A DNA stretch of 64,000 bases from Pseudomonas sp. VD-NE ins (GTDB lineage Bacteria; Pseudomonadota; Gammaproteobacteria; Pseudomonadales; Pseudomonadaceae), in the NCBI RefSeq assembly GCF_031882575.1, contig NZ_CP134772.1, positions 5,468,501 to 5,532,500 of the forward strand, written 5' to 3'. The notes beneath the pieces are model-generated. The model saw only the letters and a program-made list of their open reading frames with translations. It made no database searches and had not been told where the DNA came from. Shown one piece after another: positions 54,650 through 63,258 of this stretch. The number at the start of each line of letters is the position of its first letter. The first letter of the stretch is position 1. Made by a program: the position numbers and the translations under genes.

Positions 54650-54738
54650 GAGCTGTCGAGTGCAACGAGGCTGCGATCTTTTGACTTTGTTTTTTTAAGA
54701 TCAAGATCAAAAGATCGCAGCCTTCGGCAGCTCCTACA
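54645..54738. repeat. REP-like inverted pair overlapping the AraC stop codon
   Basis: The left arm begins TGTAGGAGCTGTCGAG at 54645 and carries an insertion relative to the right arm. The right arm, ending at 54738, is the TCAAAAGATCGCAGCC type also seen at 47066-47097. The TAG in TGTAGGAG is the stop codon of the araC-type gene. Confidence 0.88.
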
Positions 54739-54746
54739 CAGTGAGA

Positions 54747-55376
54747 TCAATGCATTTCGGTAAACGCGATTTTCACGCCGAGAGCGATCAGCACCGCGCC
54801 CATAGTGCGGTCGAACCAGTGGCCCATGCGGGCGAAACCGGCACGTACACGTTGCTGGCTGAACAGCATAGCCACCAGGCAGAACCAAAACGCAGTCGCG
54901 ACCGCCAGGTAAATCCCGTAACCGGCCTGCACGGCCAATGGCGTATGCGGGTTGATCACCACGGTGAACAGCGACAGGAAGAACAGCGTGGCTTTCGGAT
55001 TCAGACCATTGGTGACGAAGCCCGACGTGAATGCGCCGCGAGCCGTGCGAACGCCGGCCTCTTTGTGCAGATCATCGGCCACGACTTTCGCCGGTTGCGC
55101 ACGCAGCGCCTTGAAGCCGATGTACAGCAAGTAAGCGGCCGCCGCCCACTTCAACGCGTTGAACAGCACGATCGATTGCGACACGATCAGGCCGATCCCC
55201 AGCAACGAATAACCAACGTGGAGGAAAATCGCCGTGCCCACGCCCAGCGCGGTCCAGGTCCCGGCGCGGCGACCGTGGGTCACGCTCTCGCGCACCACCA
55301 CGGCAAAGTCCGGGCCGGGGCTGGCGACGGCCAGCAAGTGGATCAGTGCAACGGTCAAGAACTCGGTCCAGTACAT
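54747..55376 (-). CDS. LysE/RhtB-family amino acid exporter
   Basis: The family exports amino acids or their analogues. The 209-residue protein has about six membrane helices and the LysE signature VASPGPDFAVVVRESVTHGRR near the start. GFVTNGLNPKATLFFLSLF is the second conserved block. The substrate cannot be read from sequence. It is flanked by two repeat pairs. Confidence 0.93.
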   Translation of the reverse strand: MYWTEFLTVALIHLLAVASPGPDFAVVVRESVTHGRRAGTWTALGVGTAIFLHVGYSLLGIGLIVSQSIVLFNALKWAAAAYLLYIGFKALRAQPAKVVADDLHKEAGVRTARGAFTSGFVTNGLNPKATLFFLSLFTVVINPHTPLAVQAGYGIYLAVATAFWFCLVAMLFSQQRVRAGFARMGHWFDRTMGAVLIALGVKIAFTEMH

Positions 55377-55430
55377 GGGGGCTCCTCTGGAGTTGATCGG
55401 TCAAATCGGACTCATGGCGCAGATGCTTTC

Positions 55431-55523
55431 CCTGTGGAAGCGAGCTTGCTCGCGAAGGCGGTGTGTCAGACAACCACAATTCGCTTGATCCGCCCTCTTC
55501 GCGAGCAAGCTCGCTCCCACAGG
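55431..55523. repeat. REP inverted pair (27-base arms)
   Basis: Arms 55431-55457 and 55497-55523 are inverted copies differing by one base, of the GCGAGCTTGCTCGCGAAG class. They lie between LysE (minus) and the dehydrogenase (plus) starts, an unusual place for a REP because both genes are transcribed away from it. Confidence 0.88.
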
Positions 55524-55617
55524 ACTTGTGAGTACCTCTGGCACTGAGTAACCAATTGTTTCATCTGGTAGGCTCGGCAGATTACGCCCTACGCTCACAG
55601 CACGAAAGGTACAGTTG

Positions 55618-56583
55618 ATGACGAACACGCGCCGCGCGGTATTCCTTGATCACCCTTCGCTGGATCTCGGCGACCTCGACCTCAGTCCTTTACGCGAGTC
55701 TTTCAGCGATCTGCAGCTGTTCGCCCAGACCTTGCCCGGGCAAGTCGCCGAGCGCCTGCAAGGTGCAACAGTCGCCATCACCAACAAGATCCTGATCGAC
55801 GCCGCCGCGATGGCCGCCAACCCCGATCTGAAACTGATCCTGATCACCGCCACCGGCACCAACAACGTCGACCTCGCCGCCGCCCGCGCTCAGGGCATCA
55901 CCGTGTGCAATTGCCAGGGTTACGGCACGCCGTCGGTGGCGCAACACACGATCATGCTGTTGCTCAACCTCGCCACGCGTCTGGCCGAGTATCAGAAAGC
56001 CGTTGGCGAAGGTCGCTGGCAGCAGGCGAAACAGTTCTGCCTGCTCGACTATCCGATCGTTGAACTGGAGGGCAAAACCCTCGGCCTGCTCGGTCATGGC
56101 GAACTCGGCGGCGCCGTGGCGCGATTGGCCGAAGCGTTCGGCATGCGCGTGTTGCTCGGGCAGATTCCCGGGCGCCCTGCTCGACCGGATCGTCTGCCGT
56201 TGAACGAATTGTTGCCGCAGATCGACGCCCTGACCCTGCACTGCCCGCTCAACGAACACACCCGGCACTTCATCGGTGCCCGCGAACTGGCGTCGATGAA
56301 ACCCGGCGCCTTCGTGGTCAACACCGCACGCGGCGGCCTGATCGACGAACAGGCACTGGCCGACGCTCTGCGCGCCGGGCATCTGGGCGGCGCGGCCACT
56401 GATGTGTTGAGCGTCGAGCCACCGACCCAAGGCAATCCGTTGCTCGCAGCGGACATTCCACGCCTGATCGTCACCCCGCATAACGCCTGGGGCAGCCGCG
56501 AGGCACGCCAGCGCATCGTCGGCCAATTGACCGAAAACGCTCAGGCGTTCTTCAGCGGTAAGGCGCTGCGGGTCGTCAGTTGA
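55618..56583 (+). CDS. D-2-hydroxyacid dehydrogenase (glycerate dehydrogenase-like)
   Basis: The NAD(P)-dependent enzyme reduces 2-oxoacids such as hydroxypyruvate to D-2-hydroxyacids. The start is the ATG at 55618, with a TTG directly before it, giving 321 residues. The dinucleotide motif reads LGLLGHGELGG, and the catalytic Arg, Glu and His lie in NTARGGLIDE, LSVEPPTQGNPL and TPHNAWGSREAR. The family name hprA is plausible but the substrate is not certain. rsmC starts 32 bases later. Confidence 0.9.
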   Translation: MTNTRRAVFLDHPSLDLGDLDLSPLRESFSDLQLFAQTLPGQVAERLQGATVAITNKILIDAAAMAANPDLKLILITATGTNNVDLAAARAQGITVCNCQGYGTPSVAQHTIMLLLNLATRLAEYQKAVGEGRWQQAKQFCLLDYPIVELEGKTLGLLGHGELGGAVARLAEAFGMRVLLGQIPGRPARPDRLPLNELLPQIDALTLHCPLNEHTRHFIGARELASMKPGAFVVNTARGGLIDEQALADALRAGHLGGAATDVLSVEPPTQGNPLLAADIPRLIVTPHNAWGSREARQRIVGQLTENAQAFFSGKALRVVS

Positions 56584-56615
56584 TAAACTGCGGCACTTTT
56601 TTTTGAGGAGCAGTT

Positions 56616-57614
56616 ATGGATCCGCGCAGTGAAGTACTGCTTCGTCAGCCCGAGTTGTTTCAAGGTTCGTTGTTGTTGGCCGGTTTGCCCGCCGACGATT
56701 TGCTTGGGCGCTTGCCCAATGCATTCGGCTGGTGCTGGCATGCCGGCGATCAAGCCGCGCTGGACGCTCGCTTCGAAGGTCGCAGCCATTTCGGCGTGAA
56801 CATCCCGGAGCGGGAATTCGACAGCGCCGTGGTGTTTCTGCCCAAGTCCAAGGACCTGACCGATTACATCCTCAACGCCGTGGCTTCGCGTCTGACCGGA
56901 CGTGAGGTGTTTCTGGTCGGTGAGAAACGCAGCGGCATCGAAGGCGCGTCCAAGCAGCTCAACCCGTTCGGCAAGCCGCGCAAACTCGACAGCGCGCGGC
57001 ACTGCCAACTCTGGCAAGTCACCGTGGCCAACGCGCCAGAAGCCAAGTCTCTGGAAAGCCTGGCGCAGACTTATGAACTGCCACTGGCCGAAGGCCCGTT
57101 GAAAGTCATCAGCCTGCCGGGCGTGTTCAGCCACGGTCGACTGGATCGCGGCAGCGCCCTGCTGCTGGAGCATCTGGACAAACTGCCGAGCGGCCATCTG
57201 CTCGACTTCGGTTGCGGCGCAGGCGTGTTGGGGGCTGCGGTCAAACGTCGCTACCCGCACAATCAGGTGACGTTGCTGGATGTCGATGCGTTTGCCGCTG
57301 CCAGCAGCCGTCTGACGCTGGCGGCCAACGGTCTGGAGGCTGAAGTACTGACCGGGGACGGTATCGACGCCGCGCCGATGGGTTTGAGCGCGATTCTGAG
57401 CAATCCGCCCTTCCATGTCGGCGTGCATACCGATTATTTCGCCACGGAGAACTTGCTGCGAAAAGCGGCGAAACATCTGAAAAACGGCGGCGAACTGCGC
57501 TTGGTGGCGAACAGTTTCCTCAAGTATCAACCGCTGATCGAAGAGCATCTTGGCGTGTGCGCGATCAAGGCTGAAGGCAATGGTTTCCGGATTTACCGGG
57601 CCAAGCGCGGCTGA
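56616..57614 (+). CDS. rsmC: 16S rRNA m2G1207 methyltransferase RsmC
   Basis: RsmC methylates G1207 in helix 34 of 16S rRNA. The 332-residue protein has the duplicated methyltransferase layout: a degenerate N-terminal copy and an active C-terminal copy. The latter has [20 protein letters not shown] for SAM and the catalytic NPPFHVG near 264. The ATG is preceded by GAGGAG at 56605-56610. Confidence 0.95.
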   Translation: MDPRSEVLLRQPELFQGSLLLAGLPADDLLGRLPNAFGWCWHAGDQAALDARFEGRSHFGVNIPEREFDSAVVFLPKSKDLTDYILNAVASRLTGREVFLVGEKRSGIEGASKQLNPFGKPRKLDSARHCQLWQVTVANAPEAKSLESLAQTYELPLAEGPLKVISLPGVFSHGRLDRGSALLLEHLDKLPSGHLLDFGCGAGVLGAAVKRRYPHNQVTLLDVDAFAAASSRLTLAANGLEAEVLTGDGIDAAPMGLSAILSNPPFHVGVHTDYFATENLLRKAAKHLKNGGELRLVANSFLKYQPLIEEHLGVCAIKAEGNGFRIYRAKRG

Positions 57615-57660
57615 AAATTTGTTCTTGCCCAAACGGATTTGCCTAGGCAGAATCCGCTCC

Positions 57661-57866
57661 GTCCTAGGGGAGTAGTCTCCCACGAGCGCCAAGCTCGTCC
57701 GGCATACGTCAACATACTTGATCCTCAGATCATGGCGTATGCGACCCAAGCGTCCGCAGCAGACGGATCGCAGGGTTTGACAAGACCTATGACACGCACA
57801 CCTTACCCGGGGCGGGAAGGCTGTACGTGTCATAGCCGTGTCGACCCGCCCCTTAGGAAAATCCTG
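57661..57866 (+). promoter_or_regulatory. yybP-ykoY (manganese) riboswitch
   Basis: The segment has the family's conserved pieces: TAGGGGAGTAGT at the 5' side, CGTCAACATACTT in the middle, and CAAGACCTATGAC at the 3' side. A P1 stem can form between GTCCTAGG (57661-57668) and CCTATGAC (57786-57793). Downstream, CGTGTCATAG (57826-57835) is the perfect complement of CTATGACACG (57787-57796) and competes with P1. CCCCTTAGGA (57849-57858), which holds the ribosome binding site, can pair with TCCTAGGGG (57662-57670). The element lies directly before a TMEM165/GDT1-family gene, a known class of Mn-related target. Confidence 0.9.
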
Positions 57867-58451
57867 ATGCTGGACTCGTTACTCGTTCCCACCGCAATCG
57901 TTGCCTTGGCCGAAATCGGCGACAAGACGCAACTGCTCGCGCTGATTCTCGCCGCTCGCTTTCGCAAACCCTGGCCGATCATTGCCGGCATTGTCGCGGC
58001 GACCCTGGCCAACCACGCAGCAGCCGGTGCGGTCGGCGCCTGGTTCGGCAGTTTCTTCTCGAATGCGACGCTGCACTGGATTCTCGCCGCAAGCTTCACC
58101 GCCACTGCGCTGTGGACGCTGGTTCCGGACAAAATGGACGACGATGAAACCAGCACCGCACGCAAGTTCGGGCCGTTCCTGACCACGCTGATTGCGTTTT
58201 TCCTTGCAGAAATGGGTGACAAGACTCAGGTCGCGACGGTGATGCTCGCCGCGCAATATCCGGAACTGTGGCTGGTGATTATCGGTACGACGGCGGGCAT
58301 GTTGATTGCCAACGTGCCAGTGGTATTGGCGGGTAACTTTGCTGCGGACAAATTGCCGCTGACCTTGATCCGTCGCCTCGCGGCCTCGGCATTCATGATT
58401 CTGGCAATCGTCGCGGTGTACAAGGCGATGCAGAGCAGTGGCTGGGTTTAA
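57867..58451 (+). CDS. TMEM165/GDT1 (UPF0016) family membrane protein, likely Mn exporter
   Basis: Bacterial members of this family (for example MneA) export Mn2+. The 194-residue protein has two copies of the hallmark motif, EIGDKTQ near residue 17 and EMGDKTQ near 117, each in a block of three membrane helices. The start is the ATG at 57867 with AGGA eight bases upstream. An in-frame extension upstream passes through the riboswitch and should be ignored. Control by Mn is inferred from the riboswitch. Confidence 0.94.
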   Translation: MLDSLLVPTAIVALAEIGDKTQLLALILAARFRKPWPIIAGIVAATLANHAAAGAVGAWFGSFFSNATLHWILAASFTATALWTLVPDKMDDDETSTARKFGPFLTTLIAFFLAEMGDKTQVATVMLAAQYPELWLVIIGTTAGMLIANVPVVLAGNFAADKLPLTLIRRLAASAFMILAIVAVYKAMQSSGWV

Positions 58452-58466
58452 CCCTGCCGACCCCGC

Positions 58467-58566
58467 TCGTTCCCACGCTCTGCGTGGGAATGCAGCCGGG
58501 GACGCTCTGCGTCCCTTTTGGAACGCGGAGCGTCCCTTGAGGCATTCCCACGCAGAGCGTGGGAAC
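58467..58566. repeat. nested inverted repeat (CGTTCCCACGCTCTGCG family)
   Basis: An outer pair (TTCCCACGCTCTGCGTGGGAA and its inverted partner near 58545-58566) encloses an inner pair (GGGACGCTCTGCGTCCC and GCGGAGCGTCCC). This is a third repeat class in the window. It lies between two convergent genes. Confidence 0.85.
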
Positions 58567-58576
58567 GATCACCGAC

Positions 58577-59395
58577 TCAGGATTTAGGAGCCTGTTCGTA
58601 CAGCGGCATGACCTTCGGAATCGCTGCCTGCAACGAGGCAATCCGGCTGGCCGAGGCCGGGTGAGTGCTCATGAATTCCGGAGGAGCACCTTCCGAGGCC
58701 TTGCTCATCTTGTTCCACAGGGTGATCGCGGCGTTCGGGTTGTAACCGGCGCGTGCGGCCAGTTCCAGACCAATCAGGTCGGCTTCGTTTTCGTTGGCAC
58801 GGCTGTTCGGCAGGGTCATGCCGTAGTTGGCCACGGTGTCGGCCAGCGCCAGACTGTCCTGACCCAGACCGAGCAATGCACCCGCACCCTGTTTGGCCAT
58901 TTCAATCCCGTACGCCTTGGACATCGCTTCACGACCGTGCTCGCGCAGGGCGTGGGCGATCTCATGGCCCATCACCGCGGCGATTTCATCGTCGGTCAGT
59001 TTCAGGCTGTCGATCAGGCCGGTGTAGAAAATGATCTTGCCGCCAGGACCACAGTTGGCGTTGAGCTCGTCGCTCTTGATCAGATTGACTTCCCACTGCC
59101 ATTGCGCCGCATCCGGACGGAAGTTCGGCGCCTGGGCGATCAAGCGATTGGCAATTGCCTGAACCCGTTTGGCCTCAGGACTGGTCTTGTCCAGCACACC
59201 CTTGCTGGAGGCTTCACCGACAGTCTTCTGATACGACTGGGCATACATCTGATCGACCTCTTGCGAGGACAGCATGCTGAACATGTACTGCTTGCGTTCC
59301 ACACCCACGGCGCCGCCATTGGTGGTGTTGACCGACTGACAACCGGCCAGCAACAGCGCTGCGCTCAGTGCACTTACAACCAATGTCTTGTTCAT
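58577..59395 (-). CDS. M48-family metalloprotease lipoprotein
   Basis: The 272-residue protein has a lipobox LLAGC (C19) and an M48 zinc protease domain. HEIAH is at 144-148 and the third ligand lies in NENEADLIGLELA. FYTGLIDSLKLTDDEIAAVM is typical of LoiP/YggG-like outer-membrane proteases. The likely role is envelope protein quality control. Confidence 0.92.
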   Translation of the reverse strand: MNKTLVVSALSAALLLAGCQSVNTTNGGAVGVERKQYMFSMLSSQEVDQMYAQSYQKTVGEASSKGVLDKTSPEAKRVQAIANRLIAQAPNFRPDAAQWQWEVNLIKSDELNANCGPGGKIIFYTGLIDSLKLTDDEIAAVMGHEIAHALREHGREAMSKAYGIEMAKQGAGALLGLGQDSLALADTVANYGMTLPNSRANENEADLIGLELAARAGYNPNAAITLWNKMSKASEGAPPEFMSTHPASASRIASLQAAIPKVMPLYEQAPKS

Positions 59396-59657
59396 TCAAA
59401 AGCTCCCTGAAAACCTGCGCGTATCCTAGGCGGGTAATTGTATCGACGCCAGATACAACGGACGTGTTGCAGCGACTTTCAGACGTTTTCCACTTGAGCT
59501 GTCGTAAAAAATTCACAGCGATCGCCAGGCCCGCAGCAACTGCGTCGTGCACAGATCCATTTGCGACATCGGCTTTCAATTGCACCGGCTCGCACTCATG
59601 GCCCAATGCCGGCTGCCGATATATCACCGCAGACGTCCTCTTGCGTGCGGAGCTCCC

Positions 59658-61799
59658 ATGAAGTTCAAGTCGATCCAGTTTTCCGTCGCCGCCCTGGCCG
59701 GCGCCATCGTCCTCAGCGTGGTCGCCGCGCTGGTGCTGTATGCGCTGTTCTCCGGTGCGCGCACGCAGGAGATGGTGCAACAGCGCACGCAAGCGCAGTT
59801 CGAGCAGGTCATCGAACAACGCCTGACCTCGCTGGCGCAGACTCAGGTCAGCCAGATCCAGCGCGAGCTCGAGGCGCCACTGCTGATTGCCGGCGGCCTG
59901 GTGCGGGTCAACGCCCTGCTCGGCACGCCGGGCGCCGATGGCCAGCCGCGTCTGACCGTCAGCCGCGAGCAGTTGATCAGCCTGATCAAAGAAAACGTCG
60001 AGAAGAACCCGAAGATTCTCGGCACTTACATCGGCTGGGAAAAGAACGCCCTCGACCACAACGACGCGGCCTACGTCGGCACCAGCGTGGTTGGCATCGA
60101 CGCGGCCAACGGGCGTTTCTTGCCTTGGTGGTTCCGCAACGATGACGGCACCCTCGGCCTGGACAAACTGGTCGACGTCGACGACCAGAAAACCCTGTCC
60201 ACCGGCGTGCGCGCCAGCGAGTACTACTTGTGCTCGAAGGAAACGAAGAAAGCCTGCGTGATCGATCCGGCGCCGTACAAGGTCGGCGACAAGATCGTCA
60301 TGCTCGCCTCCTTCATTGAACCGATCATGCTCAACGGCACTTTCCAGGGCATCGTCGGTGCTGACTTATCGGTGAACTTCATTCAGGAAATGCTCCTCGG
60401 CGCCAACCAGAAACTGTACAGCGGCGCCGGGCAAATGGCCCTGATCGGCGGCAACGGCCGGATCGTCGCCTACACCAAAGACCCGAGCAAATTCGGCGAA
60501 AAAGTCAGCGATATTCTCGACGCCGAGCAGACCGCCAACATGGCCAATCTCAAGCGCGGCGAAGTGACTTACTCGGTCAACAAGGACAAGGGTCGCATCG
60601 AACTGTACCTGCCATTCGGCATCGGCCAGACCGACGCACGCTGGACACTGATGCTGCAATTGCCTTTGAACGCGGTAATGGCGGATCTGCAAAAGCTGCA
60701 GGGCGACCTCGATGCGCAACGCAAGTCCGACACGTTCGGCATGGCCATGGTCGGTCTGCTCATCGCCGGCCTCGGCTTGCTGGTGATCTGGCTGGTTGGC
60801 CACGGCATCGCCAGACCGCTGATACAGATGGTCGCGATGCTCAATGACATTGCTCAGGGTGAGGGTGATCTGACCCGACGCTTGAGCAGTGATCGTAGCG
60901 ATGAACTCGGCTCGATCGCCAAGGGTTTCAACACCTTCCTCGCCAAATTGCAGGCGATGATCACCCAAGTGGTAACGTCGGTGCAGAGCGTCAGCGATTC
61001 TTCGGAACACACGGCCGACATCGCGATTCGCACCAACATCGGCATTCAAAAACAAATGGCCGAGATCGATCAGGTCGCCACGGCGGTACAGGAAATGACC
61101 GCCACCGCGCAGGACGTCGCACGTAACGCGACGCAGGCTGCGCAAGCGGCCAGCCATGCCGATCAGGCGGCGAGTCAGGGCATGCAGATTGTTCGTGACA
61201 CCTCGAACTCGATCGGTGTGCTGGCAGTGGAAATCGGCAAAGCCGTAGACGTGGTGCAAACACTGGCCAAGGACAGCGAGAACATCAACGCCATTCTCAC
61301 CGCCATTCGCGGGATTGCCGAGCAGACCAATTTGCTGGCGCTGAACGCGGCGATTGAAGCCGCACGTGCCGGTGAACAGGGTCGTGGGTTTGCCGTGGTG
61401 GCCGACGAAGTGCGCAATCTGGCGCAGAAGACACAGAAGGCTACCGAAGAAATCCAGACCATGATCCAGCAACTGCAACAGGGCACGCGCGATGTGGTGC
61501 GGGTCATGGAGGACAGCCAGAACCGTACTGATGAAAGCGTGCAGCACGCGGCGAAAGCGGCTGAGGCGCTGGAAACGATTACTCAGGCGGTTTCGGTGAT
61601 CAACGACATGAACACGCAGATTGCCAGCGCGGCGGAAGAGCAGAGTGCGGTGGCGGATGACATCAATCGCAACGTGATCAACATTGGACAGGTGGCCAAT
61701 GAGGTCGCGGGCGGTGCGGATGAGTCGAGTTCGGCGAGTGCCGATTTGACCAAACTGGCGGAGCAGCAGCGGCGGTTGATCAATCAGTTCAAGGTCTGA
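59658..61799 (+). CDS. methyl-accepting chemotaxis protein with dCache domain (TlpQ-like)
   Basis: The receptor senses a ligand in the periplasm and signals to CheA/CheW. I take the ATG at 59658, giving 713 residues that begin [20 protein letters not shown]. Membrane helix 1 is at about 7-30. A large dCache ligand-binding domain (with [14 protein letters not shown]) follows up to about 350. Helix 2 is at about 360-380, then HAMP, and the signalling hairpin [20 protein letters not shown] is near 553. Length and N-terminus recall P. aeruginosa TlpQ (polyamine/histamine sensor); this is from memory and needs a search. Confidence 0.93.
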   Translation: MKFKSIQFSVAALAGAIVLSVVAALVLYALFSGARTQEMVQQRTQAQFEQVIEQRLTSLAQTQVSQIQRELEAPLLIAGGLVRVNALLGTPGADGQPRLTVSREQLISLIKENVEKNPKILGTYIGWEKNALDHNDAAYVGTSVVGIDAANGRFLPWWFRNDDGTLGLDKLVDVDDQKTLSTGVRASEYYLCSKETKKACVIDPAPYKVGDKIVMLASFIEPIMLNGTFQGIVGADLSVNFIQEMLLGANQKLYSGAGQMALIGGNGRIVAYTKDPSKFGEKVSDILDAEQTANMANLKRGEVTYSVNKDKGRIELYLPFGIGQTDARWTLMLQLPLNAVMADLQKLQGDLDAQRKSDTFGMAMVGLLIAGLGLLVIWLVGHGIARPLIQMVAMLNDIAQGEGDLTRRLSSDRSDELGSIAKGFNTFLAKLQAMITQVVTSVQSVSDSSEHTADIAIRTNIGIQKQMAEIDQVATAVQEMTATAQDVARNATQAAQAASHADQAASQGMQIVRDTSNSIGVLAVEIGKAVDVVQTLAKDSENINAILTAIRGIAEQTNLLALNAAIEAARAGEQGRGFAVVADEVRNLAQKTQKATEEIQTMIQQLQQGTRDVVRVMEDSQNRTDESVQHAAKAAEALETITQAVSVINDMNTQIASAAEEQSAVADDINRNVINIGQVANEVAGGADESSSASADLTKLAEQQRRLINQFKV

Positions 61800-61809
61800 A
61801 AAGCGAAAA

Positions 61810-61995
61810 GCACCCTCACCCTAACCCTCTCCCAGAGGGAGAGGGGACTGACCGAGTTGTCTCCCGTCATACATCGACCTGAAATAACCAGTCGATTATG
61901 GATTCAAAGCTGAGCGTTCAAGTCGGTGTATTTCGTCAATATCCCCCAATCAGTCCCCTCTCCCTCGGGGAGAGGGCTAGGGTGAGGGGCTTTTG
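61810..61995. repeat. inverted pair of CCCTCACCCTAACCCTCTCCC repeats
   Basis: ACCCTCACCCTAACCCTCTC near 61810 and its inverted copy near 61955-61995 flank about 100 bases of unique sequence. This is a common Pseudomonas and Xanthomonas intergenic repeat, placed between two convergent genes. Confidence 0.85.
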
Positions 61996-62006
61996 ATCTT
62001 CTGGGT

Positions 62007-62630
62007 TTAACCCGGGGTCAAACACTCCGGCCCATTGAGCTTCGGATCATTGATCAGATTCGCCAACACCCGCTCACGCAACACCGCCGGTTCACTGGCC
62101 AGCAGCCCCTGCAACACATGCAACGGCGTCTCCGGATCCAGCCACGCCGCCTGCCCCGCCTCATCGAGAATCAACGGCCGCCGCTGACTCGACGCCGGCT
62201 GTGTAATCACCGCCGTACTCAACCACACCTGTTCCTGCACCGGATAAGCCTCCCAGATCGCCGCAAAAAACAGTGATGAGCCCTCCCCCGGCGTCAGCCA
62301 GAACGGGCGCTTGCGCTGGGTCCCGCGCCATTCGTAAAAACCATTGGCTGGCAGCAGGCAGCGACGCTGGCGTAGCGCCTCACGAAACATCGGTTGCTCG
62401 GCCACGGTTTCCGCCCGGGCATGTGCCGGGGTTTTCGACAGATCGGTCAGCCACGGCGGCGTCAGCCCCCAACGGGCGCGGGCCAGAGCGCGCTGGCCAT
62501 CTTCACCGGCACGCAGCATCAACACCGAATCATTGGGGGAAATGTTCCACTGCGCCTGCTGATCGGCGGGAAAACCTGGCAGGGCCGCGAAGTCGCGGTT
62601 CCAGCGAAACAGGGCATAACGTCCACACAT
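62007..62630 (-). CDS. divergent SRAP (YedK/HMCES-like) protein
   Basis: SRAP proteins cross-link to abasic sites in single-stranded DNA through Cys2. The 207-residue protein has MCGRYALF with the catalytic Cys2, the WGLTPPW stretch, and FYEW with the conserved Glu (E100). Two other expected active-site residues are changed. The NAR motif reads HAR (H70), and the segment that normally reads HDRRP reads SQRRP, with about six residues missing before it, so the His is gone. The fold is clear; canonical chemistry is uncertain. Confidence 0.9.
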   Translation of the reverse strand: MCGRYALFRWNRDFAALPGFPADQQAQWNISPNDSVLMLRAGEDGQRALARARWGLTPPWLTDLSKTPAHARAETVAEQPMFREALRQRRCLLPANGFYEWRGTQRKRPFWLTPGEGSSLFFAAIWEAYPVQEQVWLSTAVITQPASSQRRPLILDEAGQAAWLDPETPLHVLQGLLASEPAVLRERVLANLINDPKLNGPECLTPG

Positions 62631-62666
62631 GGGGCAACACGACTCTGAAGTAAAACGAAGCTCAGC

Positions 62667-62927
62667 CTAACAGACCAGCGTCCCGGGGAAGCTCTCCGGT
62701 TCATCGCCGGGCAGCGGCAGCGCGGCATTGTACGCGGTGATCAGCTCGCGGGCGTATTCGGCCTGATCGTTATCCACAGATAAGCCCAACAGACCGAAGA
62801 TCGGCAGCTCGCCCGTACCACCGAGCAAATCACGGCCAATCAAGTGCGCCTCGATGCCTTCGCTGGCGAGCATGCCCTTGAGCATTTCGCCTTCCATCAG
62901 GTTTTCCGGCTCGTAGATTCGCTGCAT
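62667..62927 (-). CDS. DUF2007 domain protein
   Basis: A small 86-residue protein (MQRIYEPENLMEGEMLKGML) of the putative signal-transducing DUF2007 family; its function is unknown. It has a compact alpha/beta look and no membrane segments. It starts 9 bases after the CPXCG gene ends, so the two are probably cotranscribed. Confidence 0.85.
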   Translation of the reverse strand: MQRIYEPENLMEGEMLKGMLASEGIEAHLIGRDLLGGTGELPIFGLLGLSVDNDQAEYARELITAYNAALPLPGDEPESFPGTLVC

Positions 62928-62936
62928 GGGCGCGCC

Positions 62937-63119
62937 TCACTCGTTTTCGCTGAAGACTTCCAGAAACCAGTCCTCGCCATGGACCTGCAATACGAACGTG
63001 ATGGGCCGACAACACACCTGACAGTCCTCGATATAGGTCTGATCGCCGCCGGACAGGTCCACTGTCGTCTCGACCGTTTCCCCACAATAAGGACATTCGT
63101 ATTCAGCGGCTTCCAGCAT
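62937..63119 (-). CDS. CPXCG-motif cysteine-rich small protein
   Basis: The 60-residue protein has two Cys pairs, CPYCG and CQVC(C), which fit a small zinc ribbon. The rest is acidic. Members are widespread in Gammaproteobacteria and uncharacterised. It heads a two-gene unit with the DUF2007 gene and is divergent from the acyltransferase. Confidence 0.88.
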   Translation of the reverse strand: MLEAAEYECPYCGETVETTVDLSGGDQTYIEDCQVCCRPITFVLQVHGEDWFLEVFSENE

Positions 63120-63258
63120 CGCGGTCTCCCAAGTGACTTGTGCGTATAATCGCCGGTCTATTTGCAGGGCTATTTTTGTCTGGCTACTTTTTCAGACCGT
63201 GCCCCGCGGGTTTTCGATCAAAACCTTTACTTACCCTAGCCGTTTCCAACAAGAGAGC

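Noticed and set aside
56541..57833. 430-residue minus-strand frame opposite rsmC
   Set aside because: Shadow frame that also runs into the riboswitch; rsmC is well supported.
57639..57866. In-frame N-terminal extension of the TMEM165/GDT1-type protein
   Set aside because: It translates the riboswitch. The ATG at 57867 has a ribosome binding site and gives the family's normal start.
59615..59622. Possible FliA (sigma28) -10, GCCGATAT, before the chemoreceptor
   Set aside because: No TAAA-type -35 at 15 bases upstream, so the match is too weak.
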